From an uncultured OM182 clade bacterium (GTDB lineage Bacteria; Pseudomonadota; Gammaproteobacteria; Pseudomonadales; Azotimanducaceae): a stretch of DNA of 39,656 nt. The position numbers and the translations under genes were made by a program. This document shows positions 16,890-25,003 of this stretch, in pieces. How positions within the stretch are numbered: position 1 is the stretch's first letter; every line of letters begins with the position of its first letter. The notes beneath the pieces were generated by a model that saw only the letters and a program-made list of their open reading frames with translations, was not told the origin of the DNA and did not search any database. The stretch lies in assembly GCA_902567095.1 (NCBI GenBank), contig CACFLG010000012.1, forward strand, positions 1 through 39,656, in the 5' to 3' direction.

Positions 16890-17630
16890 TCAGCAGCACT
16901 TTGCAGCCGAGACATTAGCAGATTTTTCTCTCTGTTGCAGGTTCGGGATCGCTAAGCGGATTGGAAGACCGTAATCGTCGTTTGTGATTCCGTCTTGAAA
17001 AGTTGTGAAATTATTTGCTGCCAAGCCCAACACTAATGCATCAACCACATCATCTCGAGCCATTATGCGACGAGGATAGTCCGTCAACGCGCGGTTATAA
17101 CGGTAGCGGGCACTTGTATCAAATTTTTCGAGCAAATTTAGTCTCTCCTCCAAGCCCTCAGGCTTCTTCTTTGAATAACTCAAGCGTCCTCCTTTTAAGA
17201 TACAAAAACACACTTCGGGATGCGCCTCGAAAACATACTTAGCTAGGCCTAAAGATGCCCTCAAACAGGTATCTACCTCCCGAATTTTAGGTCCGATATT
17301 CCAAACTTGCTTCGAAATTTTTTTACCCGTTTTCTTCTCGTTGAGCTCACATGCTTCGTCATAGGACTTGGCATAAATGGCGCTTCGGCAAGGAACAGAA
17401 AAAAGGCTCGAGGGCTGCACATCAAAACTTTGTCTTGCGGAACGGTCTAAATCTCTTTCTGTTTCGGGAAGACCAAGCGGCAAATCAATAAGAATAATTT
17501 TTTTTTCGTATTTTTCTAATATTTCTTCAAACGTCTGAAAGAAAAGAATCGGCTCTTCTGCCGAGCTAGCGACCCAACCACCGCGGCATCCATCAACACC
17601 GACGCGGCCAGGTTCAGTTTCTAGCGACAT
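16890..17630 (-). CDS. DUF429 domain-containing protein (predicted RNase H-like)
   Basis: A 246-residue protein beginning with VGVDGCRGGWVAS (10-22), the diagnostic start of DUF429, a family predicted to share the RNase H fold. Further signatures are IDLPLGLPE (48-56) and DDVVDALVLGLAA near 200. The aspartates at 13, 49 and about 193 would correspond to the acidic cluster of the fold. No experimental function is known to me. ATG at 17630 lies inside the end of gor (17-base overlap), indicating co-translation. Confidence 0.85.
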   Translation of the reverse strand: MSLETEPGRVGVDGCRGGWVASSAEEPILFFQTFEEILEKYEKKIILIDLPLGLPETERDLDRSARQSFDVQPSSLFSVPCRSAIYAKSYDEACELNEKKTGKKISKQVWNIGPKIREVDTCLRASLGLAKYVFEAHPEVCFCILKGGRLSYSKKKPEGLEERLNLLEKFDTSARYRYNRALTDYPRRIMARDDVVDALVLGLAANNFTTFQDGITNDDYGLPIRLAIPNLQQREKSANVSAAKCC

Positions 17631-18972
17631 TTCGCATAGTCACAAATTCTTCTGCAGTCGTCGGATGAATGCCCACGGTATCGTCAAACACCGATTTGGT
17701 AACACCCATTTTCATTGCAACCGCTAAGCCTTGAATAATCTCCCCGGCATCCGCTCCCACCATGTGCACGCCAAGGATCTTGTCGCTAGGCCTGTCTACT
17801 ATTAACTTCATCATGTATTTCTCATCGCTGCCACTAATTGTGTGTCTCATCGGCCTGAACTGCTCTATATATATCTCTATATCTTTGTATTTGGCTCTTG
17901 CCTGTTCCTCGGTCAATCCAACAGTAGCGGCATTCGGTTGACAAAATATAGCCGTCGGGATGTTGTCATAACTCATCAACTTTGTTTCTCCACCGAACTG
18001 TGTGCTTGAGAAACACATCGCCTCCTCTATCGCTACCGGCGTCAACTGATATCGATCTGTTACGTCACCAAGAGCGAAAACACTTTTCTCTTTAGTGCGA
18101 AAGTGCTCATCAACCACTATCGCGCCGTTTGACGTTCTCACTAAGTCAAGATTTTGGAGCCCCATATCCCCGACTGCCGGCACCCGCCCAATCGCGCTAA
18201 GTATCAAATCGGTCTCCAAAACCTCACCTGATACGAATTTGACTTTAAAACCAACTCCCGGATATTTTTGAATGGATTCGACCTCTGATTCAAATTTTAA
18301 ATCTACCCCTTTTTTCAACAATTCGTCTTTGACAGTGTTTCGTATATCGATATCGAAATCTCGCAAAAAAAGATCCCCTCGATAAGACAATTTAGTTTGC
18401 ACACCAAGGCCATTAAAGATCCCTGCAAACTCGACGGCGATATAGCCGCCACCAATTATCAAACATCGAGGAGGCAAGCTCTCTAGGTAAAAGGCATCAT
18501 CAGAAGTAATGACATGCTCTGACCCACGAAATTTTGGTCTTACTGGCTGCCCACCAGTCGCAATCAGTATTTTTTGAGAAGAAATCTCTTTTCGTCCAAC
18601 CTTTACATTGTGCGCGTCAATAATTTCGGCTGTGCCTTCGAAACGATCAACACCCGCGTTGTCTAGGAGCTTTTTGTAAATGTCATTTAATCTCGCGATT
18701 TCACTATTCTTGTTTCGTAAAAGAGTAGGCCAATCAAACTCAGAATTCCCTTCGGACCAGCCAAATCGGACTGAGTTTTGGAAATCTTCTGAAAAATGAG
18801 AAGCATAAACAAATAGCTTCTTAGGCACGCAGCCTACGTTGACGCAAGTTCCTCCCAAGTATTGTTTCTCAACAATGGCAACTTTGGCACCATACGACGC
18901 ACTCATTCTTGCTGCTCTAACGCCGCCTGATCCTGCCCCAATTACAATTAAATCGTACTCATGGTCTTTCAT
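17614..18972 (-). CDS. gor: Glutathione-disulfide reductase
   Basis: A 452-residue class I pyridine-nucleotide disulfide oxidoreductase that reduces GSSG with NADPH. It has the FAD GAGSGG motif (12-17), the redox pair C43/C48 in GGTCVNVGCVPKK, a second Rossmann motif GGGYIAVEFAG (174-184), ALGDVTD for FAD, and the C-terminal HPTTAEE (H436, E441) that completes the active site. Arginines after the second Rossmann motif (R198) fit NADPH preference. It belongs to the proteobacterial GOR type. It heads the minus-strand string gor-DUF429-AGCS-M16C and is divergent from the DOMON-like gene. Confidence 0.94.
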   Translation of the reverse strand: MKDHEYDLIVIGAGSGGVRAARMSASYGAKVAIVEKQYLGGTCVNVGCVPKKLFVYASHFSEDFQNSVRFGWSEGNSEFDWPTLLRNKNSEIARLNDIYKKLLDNAGVDRFEGTAEIIDAHNVKVGRKEISSQKILIATGGQPVRPKFRGSEHVITSDDAFYLESLPPRCLIIGGGYIAVEFAGIFNGLGVQTKLSYRGDLFLRDFDIDIRNTVKDELLKKGVDLKFESEVESIQKYPGVGFKVKFVSGEVLETDLILSAIGRVPAVGDMGLQNLDLVRTSNGAIVVDEHFRTKEKSVFALGDVTDRYQLTPVAIEEAMCFSSTQFGGETKLMSYDNIPTAIFCQPNAATVGLTEEQARAKYKDIEIYIEQFRPMRHTISGSDEKYMMKLIVDRPSDKILGVHMVGADAGEIIQGLAVAMKMGVTKSVFDDTVGIHPTTAEEFVTMRNVARN

Positions 18973-19037
18973 ACCGTAACCTCAAATTCTCAAACTTTAA
19001 CTTGCCATCACACCTTTAAAGAATAACATCGAATACC

Positions 19038-19556
19038 ATGGACATTACACTTTGCGAATTCGATGGCAACAGAAGGATATCAACGGAGCTTGATATCAAG
19101 CCTAGGTCTATTGAAATTAGCTACGACTTGAGTGAGATCAATGAAATCTTGATACCTCAAAAGAAAGTTTTAGTCAGAGAAAACGAGCTTTGGAAATCAA
19201 CGTGCATGGAACTGTTTCTTAAAGATGTTAAAGAGAGCAACTACAAAGAGCTTAACGTGTCCTTGGATGGAGAGTGGAACGCGTATGAATTTAGTGGCTA
19301 CCGCACCGAAATGGAAAAATCCAGAAGCGTAATCGTATCAGAGGTTAAATCCCTAGATACGAATATTTTTTGGGTTCGTTTTGAATTCCTAGACAAGCTT
19401 GCCTCCCAACTATTGATTAACCCTGCTTCCGTTATAAAAAACACTCATGGGGAGGTAACTTATTTTGCCCCTGCGCATCAGGAAAGGCCTGATTTTCATT
19501 CCTTCAACTCATCAGCCCATTTTTGTTTAACTGAGGACTTATTACATGAGCTTTAG
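19038..19556 (+). CDS. DOMON-like domain protein
   Basis: A 172-residue beta-rich protein without signal peptide. LWKSTCMELFLK (about 52-63) followed by Y-x-E-L-N-V-S and W-N-A-Y resembles the proteobacterial DOMON-like family (LWxxTCxExFL...YxExNxSPxxxWAxYxF), related to heme- or sugar-binding DOMON folds. Function unknown. The gene overlaps the NamZ-like gene by 11 bases; this pairing suggests a shared role, perhaps in cell-wall sugar recycling (inference). Confidence 0.75.
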   Translation: MDITLCEFDGNRRISTELDIKPRSIEISYDLSEINEILIPQKKVLVRENELWKSTCMELFLKDVKESNYKELNVSLDGEWNAYEFSGYRTEMEKSRSVIVSEVKSLDTNIFWVRFEFLDKLASQLLINPASVIKNTHGEVTYFAPAHQERPDFHSFNSSAHFCLTEDLLHEL

Positions 19557-20754
19557 ACTCGGGCTAGAGGCGCTCCTGGATGATCCAGATGCTCTCCAAA
19601 CACTGAAAAAATCTTCGGTGGGCTTGGTCGCGCACCCTGCCTCGGTTAGCTCACGATGCGAGCACAGCATTGATCTCTTAATAAAAAAAGGCGCAAACAT
19701 TACGCGCGCGTTTGGCCCCCAGCATGGAATGCGAGGAGACAAACAAGACAATATGATCGAATCAGACGATTACCATGATCAGGTGCACGGGATAGACGTT
19801 TTCAGTCTTTACGGTCGGTTCCGGTTCCCCTCGGAGGAAATGCTGCATGGGCTCGATATTGTACTTTTTGATTTGCAGGATATCGGATGCAGGATCTACA
19901 CCTACATCACAACGCTTTTCTACTTTATCCAAGCCTGCGAGAAACAAGGTCTTGAGCTTTGGATTCTCGATCGGCCAAACCCTGCGGGTAGACCAATAGA
20001 CGGAACTTTTCTAAGTGAAGGGAACGAGAGCTTCGTAGGCTGTGCTCCGCTACCAACCCGGCATGGCTTGACGGTCGGTGAGCTCTCGCTTTGGTTCATA
20101 AAGTCGCTAAAAAGTGATGTTAAAATAAAGGTTGTAAAAATGGTGGACTACAGACCAGAACAAAAACCCGGACTTGGCTGGCCTACTTTGAGTCTGCCCT
20201 GGGTTAACCCTAGCCCGAACGCAGCGAGCTTAAATATGGCTAGATGTTTTTCTGGAACAGTTCTTTTGGAGGGGACCACTTTGAGCGAGGGCAGGGGAAC
20301 ATCTCGGCCCCTGGAAGTCTTAGGCGCCCCTGATTTACCAGTTTTAGACATGATCAGCTTAATGCGCGAAGAGGTGGGGCATTGGTTAAGAGGGGCTAAA
20401 CTCAGGCCCTGTTTCTTTTCGCCTACCTCAAACAAACACAAAAATAAACTCTGCGCCGGACTTCAGATTCACACTGACGTCGAAACCTATGACCATCATG
20501 GATTTAAACCATATCGCTTGGTTTCGGGGCTCCTAAAGTCATACAGAAAACTCTTGCCTGAAGCAGATATTTGGCGCTACCACGAGTACGAGTATGAAAA
20601 AGATAGAATTCCCATCGATGTTATTGACGGAAGCGATCAACTGAGAAAATGGGTTGATAACTCAGACAATACGTTTAGTGATCTCGCGAAAACTTTAGAT
20701 GAACACGAAAAAGCTTGGGCGGCGGAAAGGAAAGAATTCCTCCTCTACAAATAA
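19546..20754 (+). CDS. DUF1343 protein, NamZ-like exo-beta-N-acetylmuramidase
   Basis: A 402-residue DUF1343 protein. Recognisable blocks are VGLVAHPASVS near 27, FGPQHGMRGDKQD (56-68), SLYG, LFDLQDIGCRIYTYITTLFYF (about 107-127), LDRPNPAGRPIDG (about 140-152) and LSEGRGTSRPLEVLGAP (about 246-262). Characterised relatives (NamZ of Bacillus and Tannerella) remove N-acetylmuramic acid from the non-reducing end of muropeptides. No signal peptide is seen, so it would act in the cytoplasm on recycled peptidoglycan fragments. Translationally coupled to the DOMON-like gene. Confidence 0.9.
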   Translation: MSFRLGLEALLDDPDALQTLKKSSVGLVAHPASVSSRCEHSIDLLIKKGANITRAFGPQHGMRGDKQDNMIESDDYHDQVHGIDVFSLYGRFRFPSEEMLHGLDIVLFDLQDIGCRIYTYITTLFYFIQACEKQGLELWILDRPNPAGRPIDGTFLSEGNESFVGCAPLPTRHGLTVGELSLWFIKSLKSDVKIKVVKMVDYRPEQKPGLGWPTLSLPWVNPSPNAASLNMARCFSGTVLLEGTTLSEGRGTSRPLEVLGAPDLPVLDMISLMREEVGHWLRGAKLRPCFFSPTSNKHKNKLCAGLQIHTDVETYDHHGFKPYRLVSGLLKSYRKLLPEADIWRYHEYEYEKDRIPIDVIDGSDQLRKWVDNSDNTFSDLAKTLDEHEKAWAAERKEFLLYK

Positions 20755-20810
20755 ACCGGCCGACAAATTCATTTGCGTGTTAAAATCATTCTTTTTAGGC
20801 AAGAGCTTTC

Positions 20811-21920
20811 ATGGAGAAGAAACTTAAAATTGCGGTGTTACCCGGAGATGCCATTGGGCCAGAAATAATGACCCAGGCCCTACGGGCGCTGGAGGTCATT
20901 GAAGACCTGGGCAGAGCTAAATTCGAAATTCTCACAGCGGATTTCGGCGCCAGCGCATACTTCAAGCACGGAAGTGCATTCCCTGAGGAGACACAATCGA
21001 TATGTGATCAAGCCGATGCTATTTTGAAAGGCCCCGTTGGATTATCTTATGAGGAATCGCAAAAAATCCCAGTCGAAGAGCAACCCGAGCGCGGAGCAAT
21101 ACTTCCGCTTCGGGCAAGGTACAACACTTTTGCCAACTATAGACCAATATTCCTGAGCGCGAAGATGGCACATTTTTCTCCCCTGAAGCCAGAGATAATT
21201 GGTGACGGCATCGATATACTTTTGATAAGAGAGCTTGTTGGCGGGCTTTACTTTGGGAAAAAAGAGCGAGGGCTTAACTCAGATGGAGAAAGATACGTAG
21301 TAGAAAATCTTGAGTATAAAGAAAGCGAGATCCGACAAATACTAGTGGTCGCTTTCCAGCAGGCACAAAAAAGAAAAAAAATATTGCACAACATCCACAA
21401 AAGTAACGTTCTTATGTCTAGCGTATTTTGGAACGAAATCTTAGAGGAAGTGCGCAAGGACTTCCCCGAGATTAAAGTCGTCAACCTGCTCGTGGACGCT
21501 GCCGCAACGGCGCTTTGCCTCAAACCAAACCAATTCGACGTGATGGTTATGGAAAACATGTTCGGGGACATCCTCAGCGATCAAGGAGGCGGGATCTTGG
21601 GCTCATTAGGGCTTATGCCCTCCGCATGCGTAGGCCCAACCAAATCTTATTACGAGCCATCGCACGGATCAGCTCCAGACATAGCGGGGAGGAATATCGC
21701 GAACCCATACTCGATGCTCGGTTCTGTTGCCATGATGTTAGAGATGAGTTTTGGGATGGAAGAAGAGGCGAATATCCTTTGGCAGTCAATGAAAAACGTC
21801 TTCGAATCTGGGATCTCTACTGCTGATCTTAGGAGCAAAACATCTGATGAAGAGATCGTGTCTACTTCGAGCTTTGGAGATAAAGTAATCCAAAACTATC
21901 GGGCCCTGCTTGGCCCCTAA
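20811..21920 (+). CDS. leuB: 3-isopropylmalate dehydrogenase (LeuB-like)
   Basis: A 369-residue beta-decarboxylating dehydrogenase that oxidises 3-isopropylmalate with NAD+ in leucine synthesis. Signatures are PGDAIGPEI (15-ish), LLIRELVGGLYFG (LeuB-type rather than isocitrate dehydrogenase), HNIHKSNV with the catalytic Lys, the metal aspartates in NLLVDAAA and ENMFGDILSDQ, and EPSHGSAPDIAGRNIANP. The substrate loop and VVNLLVDAA deviate slightly from the commonest LeuB sequence, so a paralogous malate-type dehydrogenase is possible. leuA, leuC and leuD are not adjacent. ATG at 20811 follows AAGAG. Confidence 0.85.
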   Translation: MEKKLKIAVLPGDAIGPEIMTQALRALEVIEDLGRAKFEILTADFGASAYFKHGSAFPEETQSICDQADAILKGPVGLSYEESQKIPVEEQPERGAILPLRARYNTFANYRPIFLSAKMAHFSPLKPEIIGDGIDILLIRELVGGLYFGKKERGLNSDGERYVVENLEYKESEIRQILVVAFQQAQKRKKILHNIHKSNVLMSSVFWNEILEEVRKDFPEIKVVNLLVDAAATALCLKPNQFDVMVMENMFGDILSDQGGGILGSLGLMPSACVGPTKSYYEPSHGSAPDIAGRNIANPYSMLGSVAMMLEMSFGMEEEANILWQSMKNVFESGISTADLRSKTSDEEIVSTSSFGDKVIQNYRALLGP

Positions 21921-21938
21921 AGATTTGGCTCGGCGATT

Positions 21939-22115
21939 TTAGAGCTGCCCAACCGTGTCGAACATAGAAAACAGCATCACCCACACCGACACCCAGCCCC
22001 ACCCTATAAACAGCCACATTACTAATGGCTGCTCGAGCAAATGCCCTAACAGATTCACTAACGAATCAACGAACACAAATTTTAGAACCGCTTTTAGCCA
22101 ACCGAATGAAAGCAT
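21939..22115 (-). CDS. Small inner-membrane protein of 58 residues, unknown
   Basis: ATG at 22115 is preceded by a strong AGGGAG six bases upstream. The 58-residue product starts MLSFGWLKAVLKFVFVDSLV and contains one or two hydrophobic segments, with an aromatic-rich second half (MWLFIGWGWVSVWVMLF). A longer in-frame version from 22160 lacks a ribosome-binding site. The plus-strand alternative is hydrophilic and low in complexity, hence less likely. It follows the DUF3806 gene by 62 bases on the same strand and converges with leuB. I do not recognise a family. Confidence 0.55.
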   Translation of the reverse strand: MLSFGWLKAVLKFVFVDSLVNLLGHLLEQPLVMWLFIGWGWVSVWVMLFSMFDTVGQL

Positions 22116-22177
22116 CTTTTTCTCCCTAGAGAAGTTTAGCATTTTAGAGACATGGCTCAAATCTAAATCGATTTTGT

Positions 22178-22723
22178 TCAGTAATTCTTAAAGGCTCGAA
22201 TCTCTCGGGAGATTTGCTCATAAACCTCAGAGATTGTAAACCGTTCCTTGAAATGAATGCGCTTGGAAAAAAATGTAACGGGAAAGACAAAGTTATCTGT
22301 TTGTCTCCAACGCAGGGCCTTGCTTTTGCCTAAATCATCCTCGTAGCTAATCCACTTAAGACCATGCTCGGCTACCAGAATATCTCCGAAAACAATCCCC
22401 AAAGATTGCCACGCTCTGACGTCTTTCCGCTCAAACCCACCCGCGAGGATCAACTGTTGCAAGGCAGGCAAATCATTTTTGTTGCCTTCCAGAGACAATA
22501 CGCCAAGCTTTCGGGCCAGCAAATCTCTGAGCTCTTTGCGCTGAGAATCTAAGGCATAACTTTGCAGTACAGAAAGATCTTCAATAATGAGCTCCTCTCT
22601 TTCATTTTCAAACTCATAATTCTTCAGATCTTCTAATAGGTATTCTTTAGCCGCGGGACTTTCCGCCGCAACAGAACAACATAGGCAAAGCAGTGTAATA
22701 GAACTATATACCAGTCTAGTCAT
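22178..22723 (-). CDS. Secreted DUF3806-like protein
   Basis: A 181-residue protein with a cleavable signal peptide (LCLCCSVAA, cleavage near residue 20). The C-terminal half has WQSLGIVFGDILVAEHGLKW, YEDDLGKSKALRWRQTDNFVFPVT and a final helix. This matches the DUF3806 pattern (a long-enough replicated W-x-x-LG-x-x-x-G followed by DxxGxxxALR). The family is thought to be periplasmic; function unknown. Divergent from the CinA-like fusion gene; followed by the small membrane protein gene. Confidence 0.8.
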   Translation of the reverse strand: MTRLVYSSITLLCLCCSVAAESPAAKEYLLEDLKNYEFENEREELIIEDLSVLQSYALDSQRKELRDLLARKLGVLSLEGNKNDLPALQQLILAGGFERKDVRAWQSLGIVFGDILVAEHGLKWISYEDDLGKSKALRWRQTDNFVFPVTFFSKRIHFKERFTISEVYEQISREIRAFKNY

Positions 22724-22793
22724 TTTTTTACTTACAAGGGCTCCAAAGCCAAATTTTAGGATAAACTAGACGTTTTTATAACTTAAAAATCGA

Positions 22794-23864
22794 GTGTCAA
22801 CAAAACTAATCCAAGAAATGAAGGAAGCTAAGACTCCGATGGTGCTATCGATCACCGGGGGCGGAGCAACTGTTTTAAAGAACTTCTTTTCGGTCAGCGG
22901 TGTTTCCCAACTTGTACTGGAAGCAATAGTGCCCTATCACCCAAACTCTCTCTCGAAATTCTTGGGATCAACACAGACCTATGCGTGTAATTCTAGGACA
23001 GCAAGAGCAATGGCTATGGAGTCTTTCAAACGAGCCAAGGACATAGCGGGACGGAGCAGCGTCATTGGTTTGGGCTGCACGGCAGCGCTCCGGACAACAC
23101 GGGAGAGACGCGGCAAAGACCGTTGCCATGTATGCGTGCAGTCCCGCACTACTTCGCGAACCCTCGACATGCAGTTAGATCAGTCATTGACTCGCGCGCA
23201 ACAAGAAAATCAGTGCAGGCAACTGATTTTCGTTGCAATTGCAAACACCCTTTCTCTAGAGACTGATTATAAAGGGTTAAATTTTAACGAAACTTCAGTT
23301 GAAGCACCCAGTCTTTGGGAAGACTTACTAGAGGGCAACACAAACAAAACAAACGATAAAAAATATGCAGCAGTCTTCCCAGGGTCCTTCGCCCCATTTC
23401 ACGAGGGACACGAGAGAATAATCTTGTTAGCAGAGAAAAAACTTAATGTCCGACCAGCGCTGGAAATCTCCGTAAAAAATGTCGACAAACCACCACTAGA
23501 TTTCGTGAGCATGGAAGAACGAAATATACCTACTCAAGAAATAGTCTTCACAAACGCGGCTACGTTTGAGGAGAAAGCAGATCTTTTCCCAAGCACAACT
23601 TTTATAGTGGGGATCGATACTTTGGCAAGAATCGATGAGGCTGGGTATTACAATGGAAAAAGAAACAAAAGCAAAATCCTAGAAAAATTCAAGACACAGA
23701 ACATTCGTTTTCTTGTTTTCGGCAGGCTAGTCGATGGCCAGTTTTTAACGCTCTCCAGCATCACGATATCTGCCGCACTTTTAGAACTTTGTGATGAAAT
23801 ACCGGAGTCAGATTTCAGAGTTGACATAAGTTCCTCAGAGATTCGAGCGAGCGAAAAAGATTGA
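22794..23864 (+). CDS. CinA-like domain fused to NMNAT-type nucleotidyltransferase
   Basis: A 356-residue two-domain protein. Residues about 5-155 resemble a divergent CinA C-terminal domain (LSITGGGATVLKNFF, VPGVS-like FSVSGVSQLVLEAIVPY, VIGLGCTAAL). Residues about 190-356 are a nucleotidyltransferase-fold domain with FPGSFAPFHEGH (195-206, the HxGH active site H203/H206) and SSSEIR (346-351), the ISxTxxR-like motif of NadD/CoaD enzymes. CinA C-terminal domains can deamidate NMN and NMNATs adenylylate NMN or NaMN, so an NAD-salvage role is attractive but inferred. Start is GTG at 22794 with only a weak Shine-Dalgarno. The stop overlaps the TTG start of lptG. Confidence 0.8.
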   Translation: MSTKLIQEMKEAKTPMVLSITGGGATVLKNFFSVSGVSQLVLEAIVPYHPNSLSKFLGSTQTYACNSRTARAMAMESFKRAKDIAGRSSVIGLGCTAALRTTRERRGKDRCHVCVQSRTTSRTLDMQLDQSLTRAQQENQCRQLIFVAIANTLSLETDYKGLNFNETSVEAPSLWEDLLEGNTNKTNDKKYAAVFPGSFAPFHEGHERIILLAEKKLNVRPALEISVKNVDKPPLDFVSMEERNIPTQEIVFTNAATFEEKADLFPSTTFIVGIDTLARIDEAGYYNGKRNKSKILEKFKTQNIRFLVFGRLVDGQFLTLSSITISAALLELCDEIPESDFRVDISSSEIRASEKD

Positions 23865-24919
23865 AAAAGCTCGATCTCTATATAGGCAAGACAGTTATTC
23901 TTGGAATACTGATATCCTCATCGGGGCTCATTGGGCTTTTATCAGTGCTCACGTTTCTCGAGGAAATCGGCGATCTAAACGAAAAATACGATGCTCTATC
24001 TGCTCTAAAATATATCGTTTACAGCATTCCGAGGATTTTTTACGAGACGCTCCCGTATGCAACTTTGCTCGGATGCCTGTCAGGACTTGGACTGCTCGCA
24101 AATAGTAGCCAACTAATTGTGATGAGAAGCTTCGGGATGTCTACATGGGAAATCACATGGTCCGCTGCAAAACCTGCTTTAGTGATCGTTTTACTTGGCC
24201 TTTTCCTCGGAGAAACTGCATTACCGAAATTTGAAAAAAACGCTAGGGTAATCAAAGAAAGTGGTTTAGAGGAAGACATCACACCTTCAAGCGGCTTCTG
24301 GTTCAAGGAGGACAAAACATACATAAGACTTGGGAAGGTATTCAGTGACGGAAGACTGAGAGATGTTAATTTGATAGAAGAAAAAAACGGTAGGGTCGTA
24401 AAAACTGTTTGGGCCGAAAAAGCGACCTACGATTATCTTCAGGCAAAGTGGTCCCTTTTTAACGTAAAAACGACAAAAATCGGTTACCAAACTGAGGGAA
24501 AAATACAGGAATCGATCGACTGGGAAACGAGCATCACGCCGAGCCAACTTAACACAGAAATTCTTGTTGACCCCAGCAGAATGTCAATCAGAGAGCTCCA
24601 ACAAAAAATCTCTTTCTTGCAGAAGGAGGGTTTAGAGTTCGGTCAGTTCGAGCTAGGATTGTGGAAAAAGATTTTCCAGCCTCTAGCCTCTCTAGCTCTG
24701 GTCCTTGTTGGAGTCTCTTTTATTTTTGGACCACTCAGACAGACAAATATTGGAACTAGATTAGTAGCAGGAATCACTTTCAGTATTTGCTTTAAATTTC
24801 TTCAGGATTTTTTCGGGCCAGCGAGCCTAGTGTTCAATTTTTCTCCAATAATAGCAGCCGGCCTTCCTATCTTAGTGTCAGTGGTATTGGGATGGCACTT
24901 GCTAAGAAAAGCAGGTTAA
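23861..24919 (+). CDS. lptG: LPS export ABC transporter permease LptG
   Basis: A 352-residue LptF/LptG-family permease of the LptB2FG complex that extracts lipopolysaccharide from the inner membrane. It has N-terminal membrane segments (about 10-32, 55-80, 95-115), a beta-jellyroll periplasmic domain (about 130-250) with VWAEKATYD, and C-terminal segments (about 268-350). The sequence fits LptG better than LptF (YETLPYATLLG, LASLALVLVGVSFIFGPLR). The start is TTG at 23861, overlapping the TGA of the fusion gene by four bases, which implies translational coupling. The usual upstream partner lptF is missing here. Confidence 0.9.
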   Translation: MKKLDLYIGKTVILGILISSSGLIGLLSVLTFLEEIGDLNEKYDALSALKYIVYSIPRIFYETLPYATLLGCLSGLGLLANSSQLIVMRSFGMSTWEITWSAAKPALVIVLLGLFLGETALPKFEKNARVIKESGLEEDITPSSGFWFKEDKTYIRLGKVFSDGRLRDVNLIEEKNGRVVKTVWAEKATYDYLQAKWSLFNVKTTKIGYQTEGKIQESIDWETSITPSQLNTEILVDPSRMSIRELQQKISFLQKEGLEFGQFELGLWKKIFQPLASLALVLVGVSFIFGPLRQTNIGTRLVAGITFSICFKFLQDFFGPASLVFNFSPIIAAGLPILVSVVLGWHLLRKAG

Positions 24920-25003
24920 ACTGCAACACGACGCGCTTTTATTATGATCCGGCATCGACGAGATATAACCAAAAGAAGATAACTCCGAAGACATGGACGA
25001 GCT

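Noticed and set aside
21901-21916. GGGCC/GGCCC palindrome at the end of leuB as a terminator
   Set aside because: It is only 5 bp, within the coding sequence, and not followed by a T tract.
21955-22191. Plus-strand ORF of 78 codons downstream of leuB
   Set aside because: The product is hydrophilic, rich in Ser, Asn and Thr, and resembles an antisense shadow. The opposite strand has a strong ribosome-binding site and a plausible membrane protein.
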